Shown in pieces: positions 7,388 through 15,369 of a DNA stretch of 64,000 nucleotides. The first letter of the stretch is position 1. Each line of letters begins with the position of its first letter. Under the pieces are notes generated by a model. The model had not been told where the DNA came from and did not search any database. It was given only the letters and a program-made list of their open reading frames with translations. The translations under genes were made by a program, and so were the position numbers. This DNA is from Zobellia roscoffensis (GTDB lineage Bacteria > Bacteroidota > Bacteroidia > Flavobacteriales > Flavobacteriaceae), in the NCBI RefSeq assembly GCF_015330165.1, contig NZ_JADDXT010000002.1, positions 1,548,504 to 1,612,503 of the forward strand. The letters are read 5' to 3'.

Positions 7388-8773
7388 ATGAAAACCATTT
7401 TTACAAAAGCATCATTACTGGCAACTATGGCTGCAGTAGTTATGGCTTGTGGAGGAAAAGAAGCAAAAAAAACTGAAGCAGCAGGTACGGAAGAAGCGGT
7501 GGCATCTAAAACCAAAATGTTAGATATAGAAAAACCACAATTAACTTTCGGTTTTATTAAATTGACGGATATGGCCCCTTTGGCCATTGCTAAAGAGAAA
7601 GGATTTTTTGAAGATGAAGGATTGTTTGTTTCCGTTGAAGCACAATCAAACTGGAAAAACGTTTTAGATCGTGTTATAGACGGTCAGTTAGATGGTTCTC
7701 ATATGTTAGCGGGTCAGCCTATTGCGGCTGGCGCAGGGTTTGGAAGACAGGCAAAATTGGTTACTCCTTTTTCTATGGATTTAAATGGAAATGGTATTAC
7801 CGTATCCAACGATGTTTGGTCTAAAATGAAACCTAACGTACCAGCAGATTCTGAAGGAAAACCAATTCATCCTATTAAAGCAGATGCCTTAAAACCTGTA
7901 ATCACAGATTATAAGAACAGTGGTAAACCTTTTAAAATGGGAATGGTATTTCCTGTTTCTACACATAATTATGAAATACGCTATTGGTTGGCCGCGGCAG
8001 GTATCCATCCAGGGATGTATACTGCTGATAACGTACAAGGTCAAATTGATGCCGAAGTATTACTTTCTGTTACGCCTCCACCACAAATGCCGGCCACGCT
8101 GGAATCTGGTACTATTTATGGCTATTGTGTAGGTGAGCCTTGGAACCAACAAGCAGTTTTTAAAGGTATCGGGGTTCCTGTTACTACCAATTATGATATC
8201 TGGAAAAACAATCCAGAGAAAGTATTTGTAATGACCGAAAAGTTCGTGGCGGATAATCCAAATACTGCTATTGCGGTTACTAAAGCTCTAATCCGTGCAG
8301 GTAAATGGTTAGATGAGCCTTCAAATAGACCGGAAGCTGTAAAAATCCTATCTATGTCTCAGTACGTAGGTGCTCCAGAGGAAGTATTGGCCAACTCTAT
8401 GACCGGTACGTTTGAATTTGAAAAAGGTGATAAGCGCGAGATGCCTGATTTCAACGTGTTCTACAAGTATAACGCTACATATCCATTTTACTCGGATGGT
8501 ATTTGGTTTTTAACTCAAATGCGTAGATGGGGACAAATTCCTGAAACCAAATCGGCTGAGTGGTACGGCGAAACGATTAAAGATATTTATCGTCCGGACA
8601 TTTGGAAAAAAGCAGCGGACTTGCTAGTGGCTGAAGGTCAAATTCCTGCTGCCGATGTTCCCGAAACGGATGGATATAAGCCGGCAACTACGGATTTTAT
8701 AGACGGTACATCATACGATGCGAAAGACCCAATTGGGTATATCAATAGTTTCTCCATAGGAAACAAAGATTAA
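7388..8773 (+). CDS. nrtA: ABC transporter nitrate-binding lipoprotein (NrtA/CmpA family)
   Basis: This 461-residue protein starts with a lipoprotein signal peptide and a lipobox ending at C21 (VVMAC), so it should be anchored to the periplasmic face of the inner membrane. The rest matches the NrtA/CmpA/SsuA class: QLTFGFIKLTDMAPLAIAKEKGFFEDEGL at the start of the mature domain, then SNWKNVLDRVIDGQLDGSHMLAGQP and a GEPWN motif near 255. Length agrees with cyanobacterial NrtA (about 440). Substrate nitrate (or nitrite) is inferred from the family and from the surrounding nitrate reductase, nitrite reductase and transporter genes. It heads an operon with the permease, both ATPases and a porin. 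Confidence 0.9.
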   Translation: MKTIFTKASLLATMAAVVMACGGKEAKKTEAAGTEEAVASKTKMLDIEKPQLTFGFIKLTDMAPLAIAKEKGFFEDEGLFVSVEAQSNWKNVLDRVIDGQLDGSHMLAGQPIAAGAGFGRQAKLVTPFSMDLNGNGITVSNDVWSKMKPNVPADSEGKPIHPIKADALKPVITDYKNSGKPFKMGMVFPVSTHNYEIRYWLAAAGIHPGMYTADNVQGQIDAEVLLSVTPPPQMPATLESGTIYGYCVGEPWNQQAVFKGIGVPVTTNYDIWKNNPEKVFVMTEKFVADNPNTAIAVTKALIRAGKWLDEPSNRPEAVKILSMSQYVGAPEEVLANSMTGTFEFEKGDKREMPDFNVFYKYNATYPFYSDGIWFLTQMRRWGQIPETKSAEWYGETIKDIYRPDIWKKAADLLVAEGQIPAADVPETDGYKPATTDFIDGTSYDAKDPIGYINSFSIGNKD

Positions 8774-8807
8774 GTTTTAGTGAAAATCGAAGCAAAATTA
8801 TAGGATT

Positions 8808-9908
8808 ATGGAACAAGATATCACATTAAAGAAAGAAGGACAGGGGCTTGCATTTTTAAAGCCCTTAGTAGACAGGCTTACTCCTAAATTTCAGAAAGGA
8901 GATATACTATCGTCATTAAAAAAAGCTGGAATTACTTTAGTTTCCATTCTATTGTTTTTAGGATTATGGCAGCTTGGTTCAAAAGCACTTTATAACAAGG
9001 AAGCAGATTATAAAATTGAAAAAGCACTTACGGAACGCGGTCAAGAGGCTGCGGATGCAGAACGCGCTTGTATTGAATCTGGAGATAGTAGTTGCCAGCC
9101 AAATACCCTTCCTTCTCCTGCGCAGGTGTGGGGTTCCTTGCAATCATTGATTGCAGACCATAAAGTGATTACGGGAGACAAAGCGGCTTTTGTTGAAAAG
9201 ATGGCAAAAACCAATGCCAAGCTAACTGCTCAAGGTAAAAAAGCTATTGTTTATACGGGTAGAGCATCTTTCGTGGATATTGTTCTAACCAGTATTAAAA
9301 CCGTTTTCGCCGGATTTCTATTAGCACTTTTAATTGCAGTACCTATCGGTATAATTATTGGTTTGAGTCCGTCGTTACGAAGCGCTTTTAACTGGTTCAT
9401 TCAAATTTTTAAACCTGTATCTCCCGTGGTTTGGTATTTGTTGGTTTTTATGATCGTAAAAACATTGTATATCGGAGACAGTTCGGACAATGCTTTTGTA
9501 ATCTCTTTTATTAGTGTTGGTCTGTGTGCCATGTGGGCAACTTTGGTGAATACGGCAATGGGAGTTGCTTCTGTAGATAAGGACTATATAAACGTAGCTA
9601 AAGTTCTAAAATTGGGAACCTTTCAAAAGGTTTTTAAAGTGATATTACCTTCCTCTTTGCCACTTATATTCACAGGGTTACGAATTACGCTTTCCGTTGC
9701 TTGGATGGTATTGATCGCCATAGAACTTTTGGCACAGAGCCAAGGCTTGGGCTTATTTGTATGGGAAGAATTTCAAAACGGAGCAAACGATTCTAATGCT
9801 AAGATTATAGTAGCGATGTTCGTTATTGGGATTATCGGATTCCTTTTAGATAGAATAATGTTGTCCGTACAGAACTTGGTTTCGTTTAATAAAAATGAAA
9901 TGGCTTAA
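8808..9908 (+). CDS. nrtB: ABC nitrate transporter permease (NrtB family)
   Basis: This 366-residue inner-membrane permease has the BPD_transp_1 EAA-loop sequence INVAKVLKLGTFQKVFKVILPSSLPLIFTGL near 255-285. It is longer than typical NrtB (about 275): after the first membrane segment (about 40-60) it carries a hydrophilic stretch of about 90 residues, rich in Lys, Glu and Ala and with two cysteines (ERACIESGDSSCQP), before the core membrane domain. This segment should lie in the periplasm and might contact the binding lipoprotein; that is inference. The ATPase gene begins 17 bp downstream. Confidence 0.9.
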   Translation: MEQDITLKKEGQGLAFLKPLVDRLTPKFQKGDILSSLKKAGITLVSILLFLGLWQLGSKALYNKEADYKIEKALTERGQEAADAERACIESGDSSCQPNTLPSPAQVWGSLQSLIADHKVITGDKAAFVEKMAKTNAKLTAQGKKAIVYTGRASFVDIVLTSIKTVFAGFLLALLIAVPIGIIIGLSPSLRSAFNWFIQIFKPVSPVVWYLLVFMIVKTLYIGDSSDNAFVISFISVGLCAMWATLVNTAMGVASVDKDYINVAKVLKLGTFQKVFKVILPSSLPLIFTGLRITLSVAWMVLIAIELLAQSQGLGLFVWEEFQNGANDSNAKIIVAMFVIGIIGFLLDRIMLSVQNLVSFNKNEMA

Positions 9909-9925
9909 CCCTTAAAAACGAACAA

Positions 9926-10765
9926 ATGGCATATTTAGAATTAAATAATGTATACAAAAGTTATGGTAAGGGTGAGAATGTTACCAACGTACTATCGGAC
10001 ATAAATTTAAAAATTGAAGAAGGTGAATTCGTTGCTATAGTTGGTTTTACCGGAAGCGGAAAAACCACTTTGGTAAACCTTATAAACGGACTTTTAAAAC
10101 CCACAAGTGGCGAGGTTTTGTTTAAGGGCGAACCAGTTGTGGACACCAGTCATGAACGGGGCGTGATTTTTCAAAACTATTCTTTGTTGCCATGGTTAAC
10201 AGTAGAACAAAATGTGTATATGGCTGTGAAGGAGGCTTTTCCAAAAGAGAGCAAAGCAGTCCTAAAACAAAGGGTAAAAGACTATGTTGAAATGGTTAGT
10301 CTTAGCCCTGCAATTCACAAAAGACCTAAGGAGCTGTCAGGGGGTATGCGCCAGCGGGTATCGGTTGCAAGGGCACTGGCCATGAATCCGGAAATGATAA
10401 TTATGGATGAGCCGTTAGGTGCCTTAGATGCGTTAACACGAGGAAATTTACAGGATGAAATATTGAATATTTGGAGCAAGGACAAACGTACCGCCCTATT
10501 GATTACCAATGATGTTGATGAGGGAATTTACATGGCAGATAGGATTATTCCTTTAAAGCCTGGCCCCAATGCCACATTAGGACCGGAGTTTAAAATAGAA
10601 ATTGACCGCCCAAGGGATAAAACGGCTCTAAACGATAATCCAAATTTCAAAAAAACCAGAAATGCGATTATTGAATATTTAATGGACATCGGAGACCAAC
10701 GAAAATCAGTTTCTGAGACAGAATATGTTTTGCCTGAAATAGCACCTAAAAGTTTTGTAGCCTAA
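9926..10765 (+). CDS. ABC nitrate transporter ATPase, first of two
   Basis: This 279-residue ATP-binding protein has Walker A GFTGSGKTT (40-48), Q-loop FQNYSLLPW, signature LSGGMRQRVSVARAL (about 134-148), Walker B MIIMDEPLGALD and an H-loop position that reads TNDVDEGIYMADRI. The canonical switch histidine (THD in the neighbour) is replaced by asparagine (TND), so this subunit may have reduced ATPase activity. With the next gene it forms a heterodimeric pair like cyanobacterial NrtC/NrtD, but neither copy carries the extra solute-binding domain of NrtC. The C-terminal tail ends in PRDKTALNDNPNFKKTRNAI. Confidence 0.9.
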   Translation: MAYLELNNVYKSYGKGENVTNVLSDINLKIEEGEFVAIVGFTGSGKTTLVNLINGLLKPTSGEVLFKGEPVVDTSHERGVIFQNYSLLPWLTVEQNVYMAVKEAFPKESKAVLKQRVKDYVEMVSLSPAIHKRPKELSGGMRQRVSVARALAMNPEMIIMDEPLGALDALTRGNLQDEILNIWSKDKRTALLITNDVDEGIYMADRIIPLKPGPNATLGPEFKIEIDRPRDKTALNDNPNFKKTRNAIIEYLMDIGDQRKSVSETEYVLPEIAPKSFVA

Positions 10766-10775
10766 AACGAACATT

Positions 10776-11603
10776 ATGCCAGAGATAAAAGAAAAAAACG
10801 AATTGGGAACCATGGAGAATGGTATACTTTATCCTTCTCCCGTCATGTTGGATTTGCATGATCTTAAAAAGGTGTACCCAACGCCAAAAGGCGATTATGT
10901 TGTTCTTGAACATCTAAACCTTCAGATTATGAAGGAAGAGTTCGTAACCATTATTGGCCATTCCGGTTGTGGAAAAACAACCATGCTCTCCATGATTGCA
11001 GGGCTAAACCCAATTTCCGGGGGTAATATTTCCGTTTTAGGAAATCCTGTAAAAGGACCTGGTCCGGACAGGGGTGTCATCTTTCAGTCCCCAAGTTTAA
11101 TGCCTTGGATGACCGCCTTGGAAAATGTTCTATTGGGGGTGAATCAAGTTTTTCCGCACGCAACGAAAACCCAAAGACAGGATATTGCCAAATACTATTT
11201 AAACAAAGTGGGTCTTGACGGCGCTTTTTATAAAAAGGCATCTGAGCTTTCTCAAGGAATGCAGCAAAGAGTAGGTATTGCTAGGGCATTTGCCATCAAG
11301 CCAAAAGTATTGTTGTTAGATGAACCATTTGGAATGCTAGATTCACTTACTCGAGGAGAGCTGCAGGATATTCTTATTGAGATTTGGAATAAAGAAAAAA
11401 TAACTGCGGTGATGATAACCCATGATGTTGATGAGGCTATTTTCTTGGCTGATCGTGTGGTTATGATGACCAGTGGTCCTAGGGCCAAAATAGGAGATGT
11501 TTTAAACATCGATTTTGAAAGGCCGCGTACCCGTAAATCCGTTTTAGAACATGATGATTACTACACGTACAGAAAACATTTAATTGACTTTTTAGAACAT
11601 TAA
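10776..11603 (+). CDS. ABC nitrate transporter ATPase, second of two
   Basis: This 275-residue ATP-binding protein has Walker A GHSGCGKTT (61-69), Q-loop FQSPSLMPW, signature LSQGMQQRVGIARAF (a G-to-Q change from LSGGQ), Walker B VLLLDEPFGMLD and a canonical ITHDVDEAIFLADRV switch region. It has about 20 extra residues at the N-terminus compared with its partner. The two copies complement each other: this one keeps the switch histidine but has a degenerate signature, while the other has the reverse. That is the pattern of an asymmetric ABC dimer. It starts 10 bp after the first ATPase gene, in the nitrate importer operon. Confidence 0.9.
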   Translation: MPEIKEKNELGTMENGILYPSPVMLDLHDLKKVYPTPKGDYVVLEHLNLQIMKEEFVTIIGHSGCGKTTMLSMIAGLNPISGGNISVLGNPVKGPGPDRGVIFQSPSLMPWMTALENVLLGVNQVFPHATKTQRQDIAKYYLNKVGLDGAFYKKASELSQGMQQRVGIARAFAIKPKVLLLDEPFGMLDSLTRGELQDILIEIWNKEKITAVMITHDVDEAIFLADRVVMMTSGPRAKIGDVLNIDFERPRTRKSVLEHDDYYTYRKHLIDFLEH

Positions 11604-11634
11604 CCAGAAAACAAACCATTTTAAGACCTAGATT

Positions 11635-12939
11635 ATGAAAAGAAAGTACACACTAATATTCCTACTTGTCCTATCGGTTCAATATGCAACCGCGCAATTT
11701 GTGCTAGATGGAGAATTTAAGCCACGTACCGAATACCGAAATGGTTTCGGAAGTATTATTCCAGATGCTGCGGATCCAGGATTTGGTATTTCTACCCGTT
11801 TACGTTTAAATGCGGGCTACCAAACTGAAGCCTTTAAGTTTTATATGAGCCTACAAGATGTTATGGTATGGGGAGAAAACAGGCAATTAAAACCAGAGGA
11901 CAGTAACAATTCATTTTCTGTATTTCAAGCATGGGCGGACATTAAATTAGCTGAGGGTTTCTCCACAAAAATAGGTCGCCAGATGCTGGTATACGATGAC
12001 CAGCGTATCCTCGGAGGAGTTGATTGGGCCATGCAGGCACGTAACCATGATGCTGCCTTACTGCAATACAAAAAGGGGAAATTTATGATGGATCTAGGTC
12101 TGGCCTTTAATCAGGATTTTACGGCAACCACCGCAAATCCAGGAGGGTTTCAATCCGTAGGTACAGCCTATAACACTACAGGGTTCTTTTCGTACAAAAG
12201 CATGCAATACCTCTATTTGAGACATAAAGGGGAGGCATTTTCCGCAAGCGGATTGGTAATGAACAACGGTTTCCAAAACTTTACAGGAGACGCAGATGCA
12301 CTTGTTGCAGATGGTGTTAGTAATTTAATTACAATTGGAACACATTTAAACTATAAAAAAGGAAGTTTTGGAGCTGCGTTTAATGGATATTTACAAACTG
12401 GAGAACGCCAGAACAGTGTAGATGTTAGCGGCGCATACCTTTTAGGTTTAGACCTTAGCTACAAAGCATCCAAAGGGGTTACTTTAGGACTTGGAGCAGA
12501 AATCATTAGCGGAAACGATACTGGTACAGCTGACAAGACCGAGGCTTTCTTCCCGCTTTACGGTACCAACCACAAATTCAATGGTTTTATGGATTATTTC
12601 TACGTAGGTAACCATGCTAATTCTGTTGGTCTAACGGATATACATGCAAGTGCTAAGTTCGCTTTGGGCGAAACTTCTAGCCTACTGGTAAAAGTATTAA
12701 ACTTTAGCGGTGAGCAAGCATTGGCGAGTGGAGAAAAATCCTTGGGAACGGAAGTAGATTTGGTATTTGCCAAAAGCTTCAAAGGTTATGGGTTGGCCAT
12801 AGGGTATTCCCAAATGTTTGCCAGTGATGGTATGTACGAATTAAAAGGAGTAACGGAAGACGCTGCGGCAAGCAGTCAGAACTGGGCTTGGGTGCAGTTA
12901 ACTATGAAGCCTAAATTTTTAAATACGGCCAAGCAATAA
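11635..12939 (+). CDS. Outer-membrane porin, alginate-export-like beta barrel
   Basis: This 434-residue protein has a signal peptide (MKRKYTLIFLLVLSVQYATAQ) and then alternating hydrophobic strands typical of an outer-membrane beta barrel of the alginate_exp superfamily, beginning with the FVLDGEFKPRTEYRNGFG strand. Aromatic residues end many strands. It is the last gene of the nitrate ABC operon, 31 bp after the second ATPase, and is followed by a strong terminator. Its place suggests that it lets nitrate (or nitrite) cross the outer membrane, not alginate. That role is inferred from context only. Confidence 0.8.
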   Translation: MKRKYTLIFLLVLSVQYATAQFVLDGEFKPRTEYRNGFGSIIPDAADPGFGISTRLRLNAGYQTEAFKFYMSLQDVMVWGENRQLKPEDSNNSFSVFQAWADIKLAEGFSTKIGRQMLVYDDQRILGGVDWAMQARNHDAALLQYKKGKFMMDLGLAFNQDFTATTANPGGFQSVGTAYNTTGFFSYKSMQYLYLRHKGEAFSASGLVMNNGFQNFTGDADALVADGVSNLITIGTHLNYKKGSFGAAFNGYLQTGERQNSVDVSGAYLLGLDLSYKASKGVTLGLGAEIISGNDTGTADKTEAFFPLYGTNHKFNGFMDYFYVGNHANSVGLTDIHASAKFALGETSSLLVKVLNFSGEQALASGEKSLGTEVDLVFAKSFKGYGLAIGYSQMFASDGMYELKGVTEDAAASSQNWAWVQLTMKPKFLNTAKQ

Positions 12940-12964
12940 CTAATTTTAAGATGCTTCGATAGGG

Positions 12965-13000
12965 CCGTTACAACTTTTTTGTTGTGGCGGTTCTTTTTTT
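12965..13000 (+). terminator. Rho-independent terminator of the nitrate importer operon
   Basis: CCGTTACAAC (12965-12974) pairs over 10 bp (two G-U) with GTTGTGGCGG (12981-12990) around a T6 loop and is followed by TTCTTTTTTT. Confidence 0.85.
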
Positions 13001-13132
13001 TACCAATTAAGTGCAATGCATGTTTAACTAAAATGTATGGTTCTAGAGAAATTCAGGAGGTAAATAATCTAGGTTTCAACATAGGCTAGTATGAACGTGG
13101 GTCGTTGTAAAGGAGCTTTTATAAAAATCGAT

Positions 13133-13156
13133 TATATTTGTACGTATAATTACGCA
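13133..13156 (+). promoter_or_regulatory. Response-regulator promoter with operator over the start site
   Basis: The -7 box TATATTTG (13133-13140) is followed immediately by TACGTATAATTACGCA (13141-13156), a near-palindrome of the operator family. The operator covers the expected transcription start and lies 5 bp before the TTG start codon, an arrangement expected for repression or autoregulation. Confidence 0.6.
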
Positions 13157-13160
13157 TATT

Positions 13161-13835
13161 TTGGACCAAACAACAAGTATCATTTTAGCGGACGATCATT
13201 CTTTAGTTCGCGACGGCATTAGGGCTTTACTAGAAAGTGAATCTGATTTAAAAGTTATTGGAGAAGCTTCAGACGGTGTGGAGGCAATTGAAATGGTGAA
13301 TAAAAATACACCAGATCTATTGATTATTGATATCAGAATGCCAAGAATGACCGGTATTGAAGCGGTTGAAAAGCTAAGTGCTCAAAACTCGCCTGTAAAA
13401 TGCATCATTCTATCCATGCATGATTCGGAAGAGTATATCTTACAATCGGTAAGTGCAGGTGCACGAGGCTACTTGTTGAAGGATACCGGAAAAACGGAGT
13501 TTATTAAAGCCATTCATGCGGTTCGTGAGGGAGGTAAGTATTATAGTGGCGATATCTCTAACGTATTAGTGAATAATTTACTCAATTCTAACGGTGCTAA
13601 AACCGTTGAAGCCCCAAAAAAATCTGCCCCTACCAGTAACCCTTTTGATTTGACCAACAAAGAACTACAGGTCTTGGAATTGGTTTTATCTGGTTTGACG
13701 AACAAACAGATTTCTGAAAAACTCCAGAATAGCAAGCGTACCGTAGAAACACATAGATTCAACCTTATGCGTAAAATGGAAGTCAAGAATTTAATAGACC
13801 TTTCAAAAAAGGCGCAGCAGTTTAATTTGGTTTAG
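13161..13835 (+). CDS. NarL/LuxR-type response regulator
   Basis: This 224-residue cytoplasmic response regulator has a receiver domain (about 5-120; acidic pair D11-D12, phosphoacceptor D57 in LLIIDIRMP, K107 in LLKD) and a C-terminal LuxR-type HTH (LTNKELQVLELVLSGLTNKQISEKLQNSKRTVETHR, about 160-200). The start is a TTG: the receiver fold begins right after it and no ATG lies closer, so TTG at 13161 is the best choice. No histidine kinase is adjacent on this strand. Its family includes E. coli NarL/NarP, and its own promoter carries the TACGTA palindrome, so it may control the nitrate genes. Confidence 0.9.
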   Translation: MDQTTSIILADDHSLVRDGIRALLESESDLKVIGEASDGVEAIEMVNKNTPDLLIIDIRMPRMTGIEAVEKLSAQNSPVKCIILSMHDSEEYILQSVSAGARGYLLKDTGKTEFIKAIHAVREGGKYYSGDISNVLVNNLLNSNGAKTVEAPKKSAPTSNPFDLTNKELQVLELVLSGLTNKQISEKLQNSKRTVETHRFNLMRKMEVKNLIDLSKKAQQFNLV

Positions 13836-13883
13836 TACTTCATCTTTACTTTATGATTAATTAAGTCGGTACTATTTCTGTAC

Positions 13884-15227
13884 ATGAAACACGCTATTTT
13901 TTATCATATCTACCCATTAGGCCTTTTGGGTGCGGATAAAACCAATGATTTTGTTTCTGCTCCAGTTGATAGATTATCAGAGCTTAATGGTTGGTTAGAG
14001 CACATGGTAGACTTAGGGTGCAACGCACTTTATATAGGTCCGGTGTTTGAATCATCAACCCACGGGTACGATACTGCAGACTATTATAAAATAGACCGCA
14101 GATTGGGTGACGATACTTCGTTAATCGCTTTAGTTAATAAAGCTCACAGAATGGGTGTAAAAGTGGTTCTGGATGGTGTATTTAACCATGTGGGCAGGGA
14201 TTTCTTCGCTTTTAAAGATTTACAGAAACACGGGAGGAATTCAAAATATATTGAATGGTTCGTGAATGTGGATTTTAAAAAAAGAAGTCTTCTTAAAGAT
14301 TCTTTTGATTATGATACCTGGAGTGGCTATTATCAACTGGTAAAACTCAACCTTAAAAATAAGGAAGTCCGTGATTATCTTTTTGGTGCGGTTAAAAAGT
14401 GGATAGACACTTATAAAATAGATGGTCTGCGTTTAGATACTGCAGATGTTCTTGATTTTGGTTTTATGAAAGAACTCTCTTCCTTCTGTAAAAGTCGTAA
14501 TCCTAACTTTTGGTTGATGGGTGAAGTCGTTCATGGCAACTATAACCGTTGGATTACCGATGCGCATCTGGACTCCGTTACTAATTATGACTACCACACG
14601 CCTATTTATGAAAGCTTTAATTTGAGTGATTTCAGCAAGATTGCAGTCATTTTAAAACGCCAGTTTGGGCCAAAAGGAGTGTATAACAATTTGTCTCTCT
14701 ATAGTTTTGTAGATAATCATGATGTAAACCGTGCTGCTAGCATGCTAAACAAACCGGAACATCTATTCCCGCTATACCTTCTTTTGTTTACCCTTCCGGG
14801 GATTCCAGCCATCTATTATGGTAGCGAATGGGGTTTTGAAGGAAAAAGAACCGCTCATAGTGACGAGGCATTACGACCATGCGTTCAACTTGATGATGTT
14901 CAAGAACAGGCAAAGCATCCAAAATTGCTGGATGCCATAAAACAATTCATATCTGTTAGGAAAAATTGTAAGAATCTGGTCTATGGAGCCTATGAAACGG
15001 TGTTGGTTAAAAAAGAACAATACGCATTTTCACGGAAAGATAAGGACAAAACAATGATTGTTATTATAAACTCATCAAACAAACCGATTACCCTTAAAAT
15101 CCCTCTAAACGGAATGTTTTCAGGAACTTACATAGATATTCTAAACGAAGGAGATAGTCTAATACCCAGTAAAACAGGTCTTTCTGTTGAGGTGCCTCCA
15201 TGCTGGGGTCGTATCTTATGTCATTGA
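13884..15227 (+). CDS. Alpha-amylase family glycoside hydrolase (GH13)
   Basis: This 447-residue TIM-barrel enzyme has the GH13 catalytic triad: D185 (nucleophile, GLRLDTAD), E214 (acid/base, LMGEVVHG) and D280 (VDNHD). Region I reads GVFNHVG (about 98-104). There is no signal peptide, so it acts in the cytoplasm on alpha-glucans or maltodextrins. A short C-terminal beta domain (about 375-447) ends the protein. It lies 48 bp after the response-regulator gene on the same strand, between that gene and the nitrate reductase, an odd place for a sugar enzyme. Substrate (cyclomaltodextrin, trehalose or glycogen fragments) cannot be set from sequence alone. Confidence 0.9.
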   Translation: MKHAIFYHIYPLGLLGADKTNDFVSAPVDRLSELNGWLEHMVDLGCNALYIGPVFESSTHGYDTADYYKIDRRLGDDTSLIALVNKAHRMGVKVVLDGVFNHVGRDFFAFKDLQKHGRNSKYIEWFVNVDFKKRSLLKDSFDYDTWSGYYQLVKLNLKNKEVRDYLFGAVKKWIDTYKIDGLRLDTADVLDFGFMKELSSFCKSRNPNFWLMGEVVHGNYNRWITDAHLDSVTNYDYHTPIYESFNLSDFSKIAVILKRQFGPKGVYNNLSLYSFVDNHDVNRAASMLNKPEHLFPLYLLLFTLPGIPAIYYGSEWGFEGKRTAHSDEALRPCVQLDDVQEQAKHPKLLDAIKQFISVRKNCKNLVYGAYETVLVKKEQYAFSRKDKDKTMIVIINSSNKPITLKIPLNGMFSGTYIDILNEGDSLIPSKTGLSVEVPPCWGRILCH

Positions 15228-15299
15228 TCGAAAACTAGTGAAAAGGCTATTTTTTTATTGATGTACTAGAAAAACACGGAACTATTACGGAAAAAACAC

Positions 15300-15315
15300 T
15301 ACGTATATATACGTA
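15300..15315. promoter_or_regulatory. Perfect palindrome TACGTATATATACGTA before the nitrate reductase gene
   Basis: The 16-mer equals its own reverse complement. Its centre is 28.5 bp upstream of the first base of the -7 box at 15336. A weaker -7 candidate TAATTTTA (15314-15321) overlaps its right half-site. Confidence 0.7.
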
Positions 15316-15335
15316 ATTTTATAACTTGCTGTATC

Positions 15336-15343
15336 TAATTTTG
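15336..15343 (+). promoter_or_regulatory. Nitrate reductase gene promoter -7 box
   Basis: TAATTTTG is a perfect TAnnTTTG match, 27 bp before the ATG at 15370. Confidence 0.6.
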
Positions 15344-15369
15344 GTGTCTTCCATCAAAAAGGAAATGCA

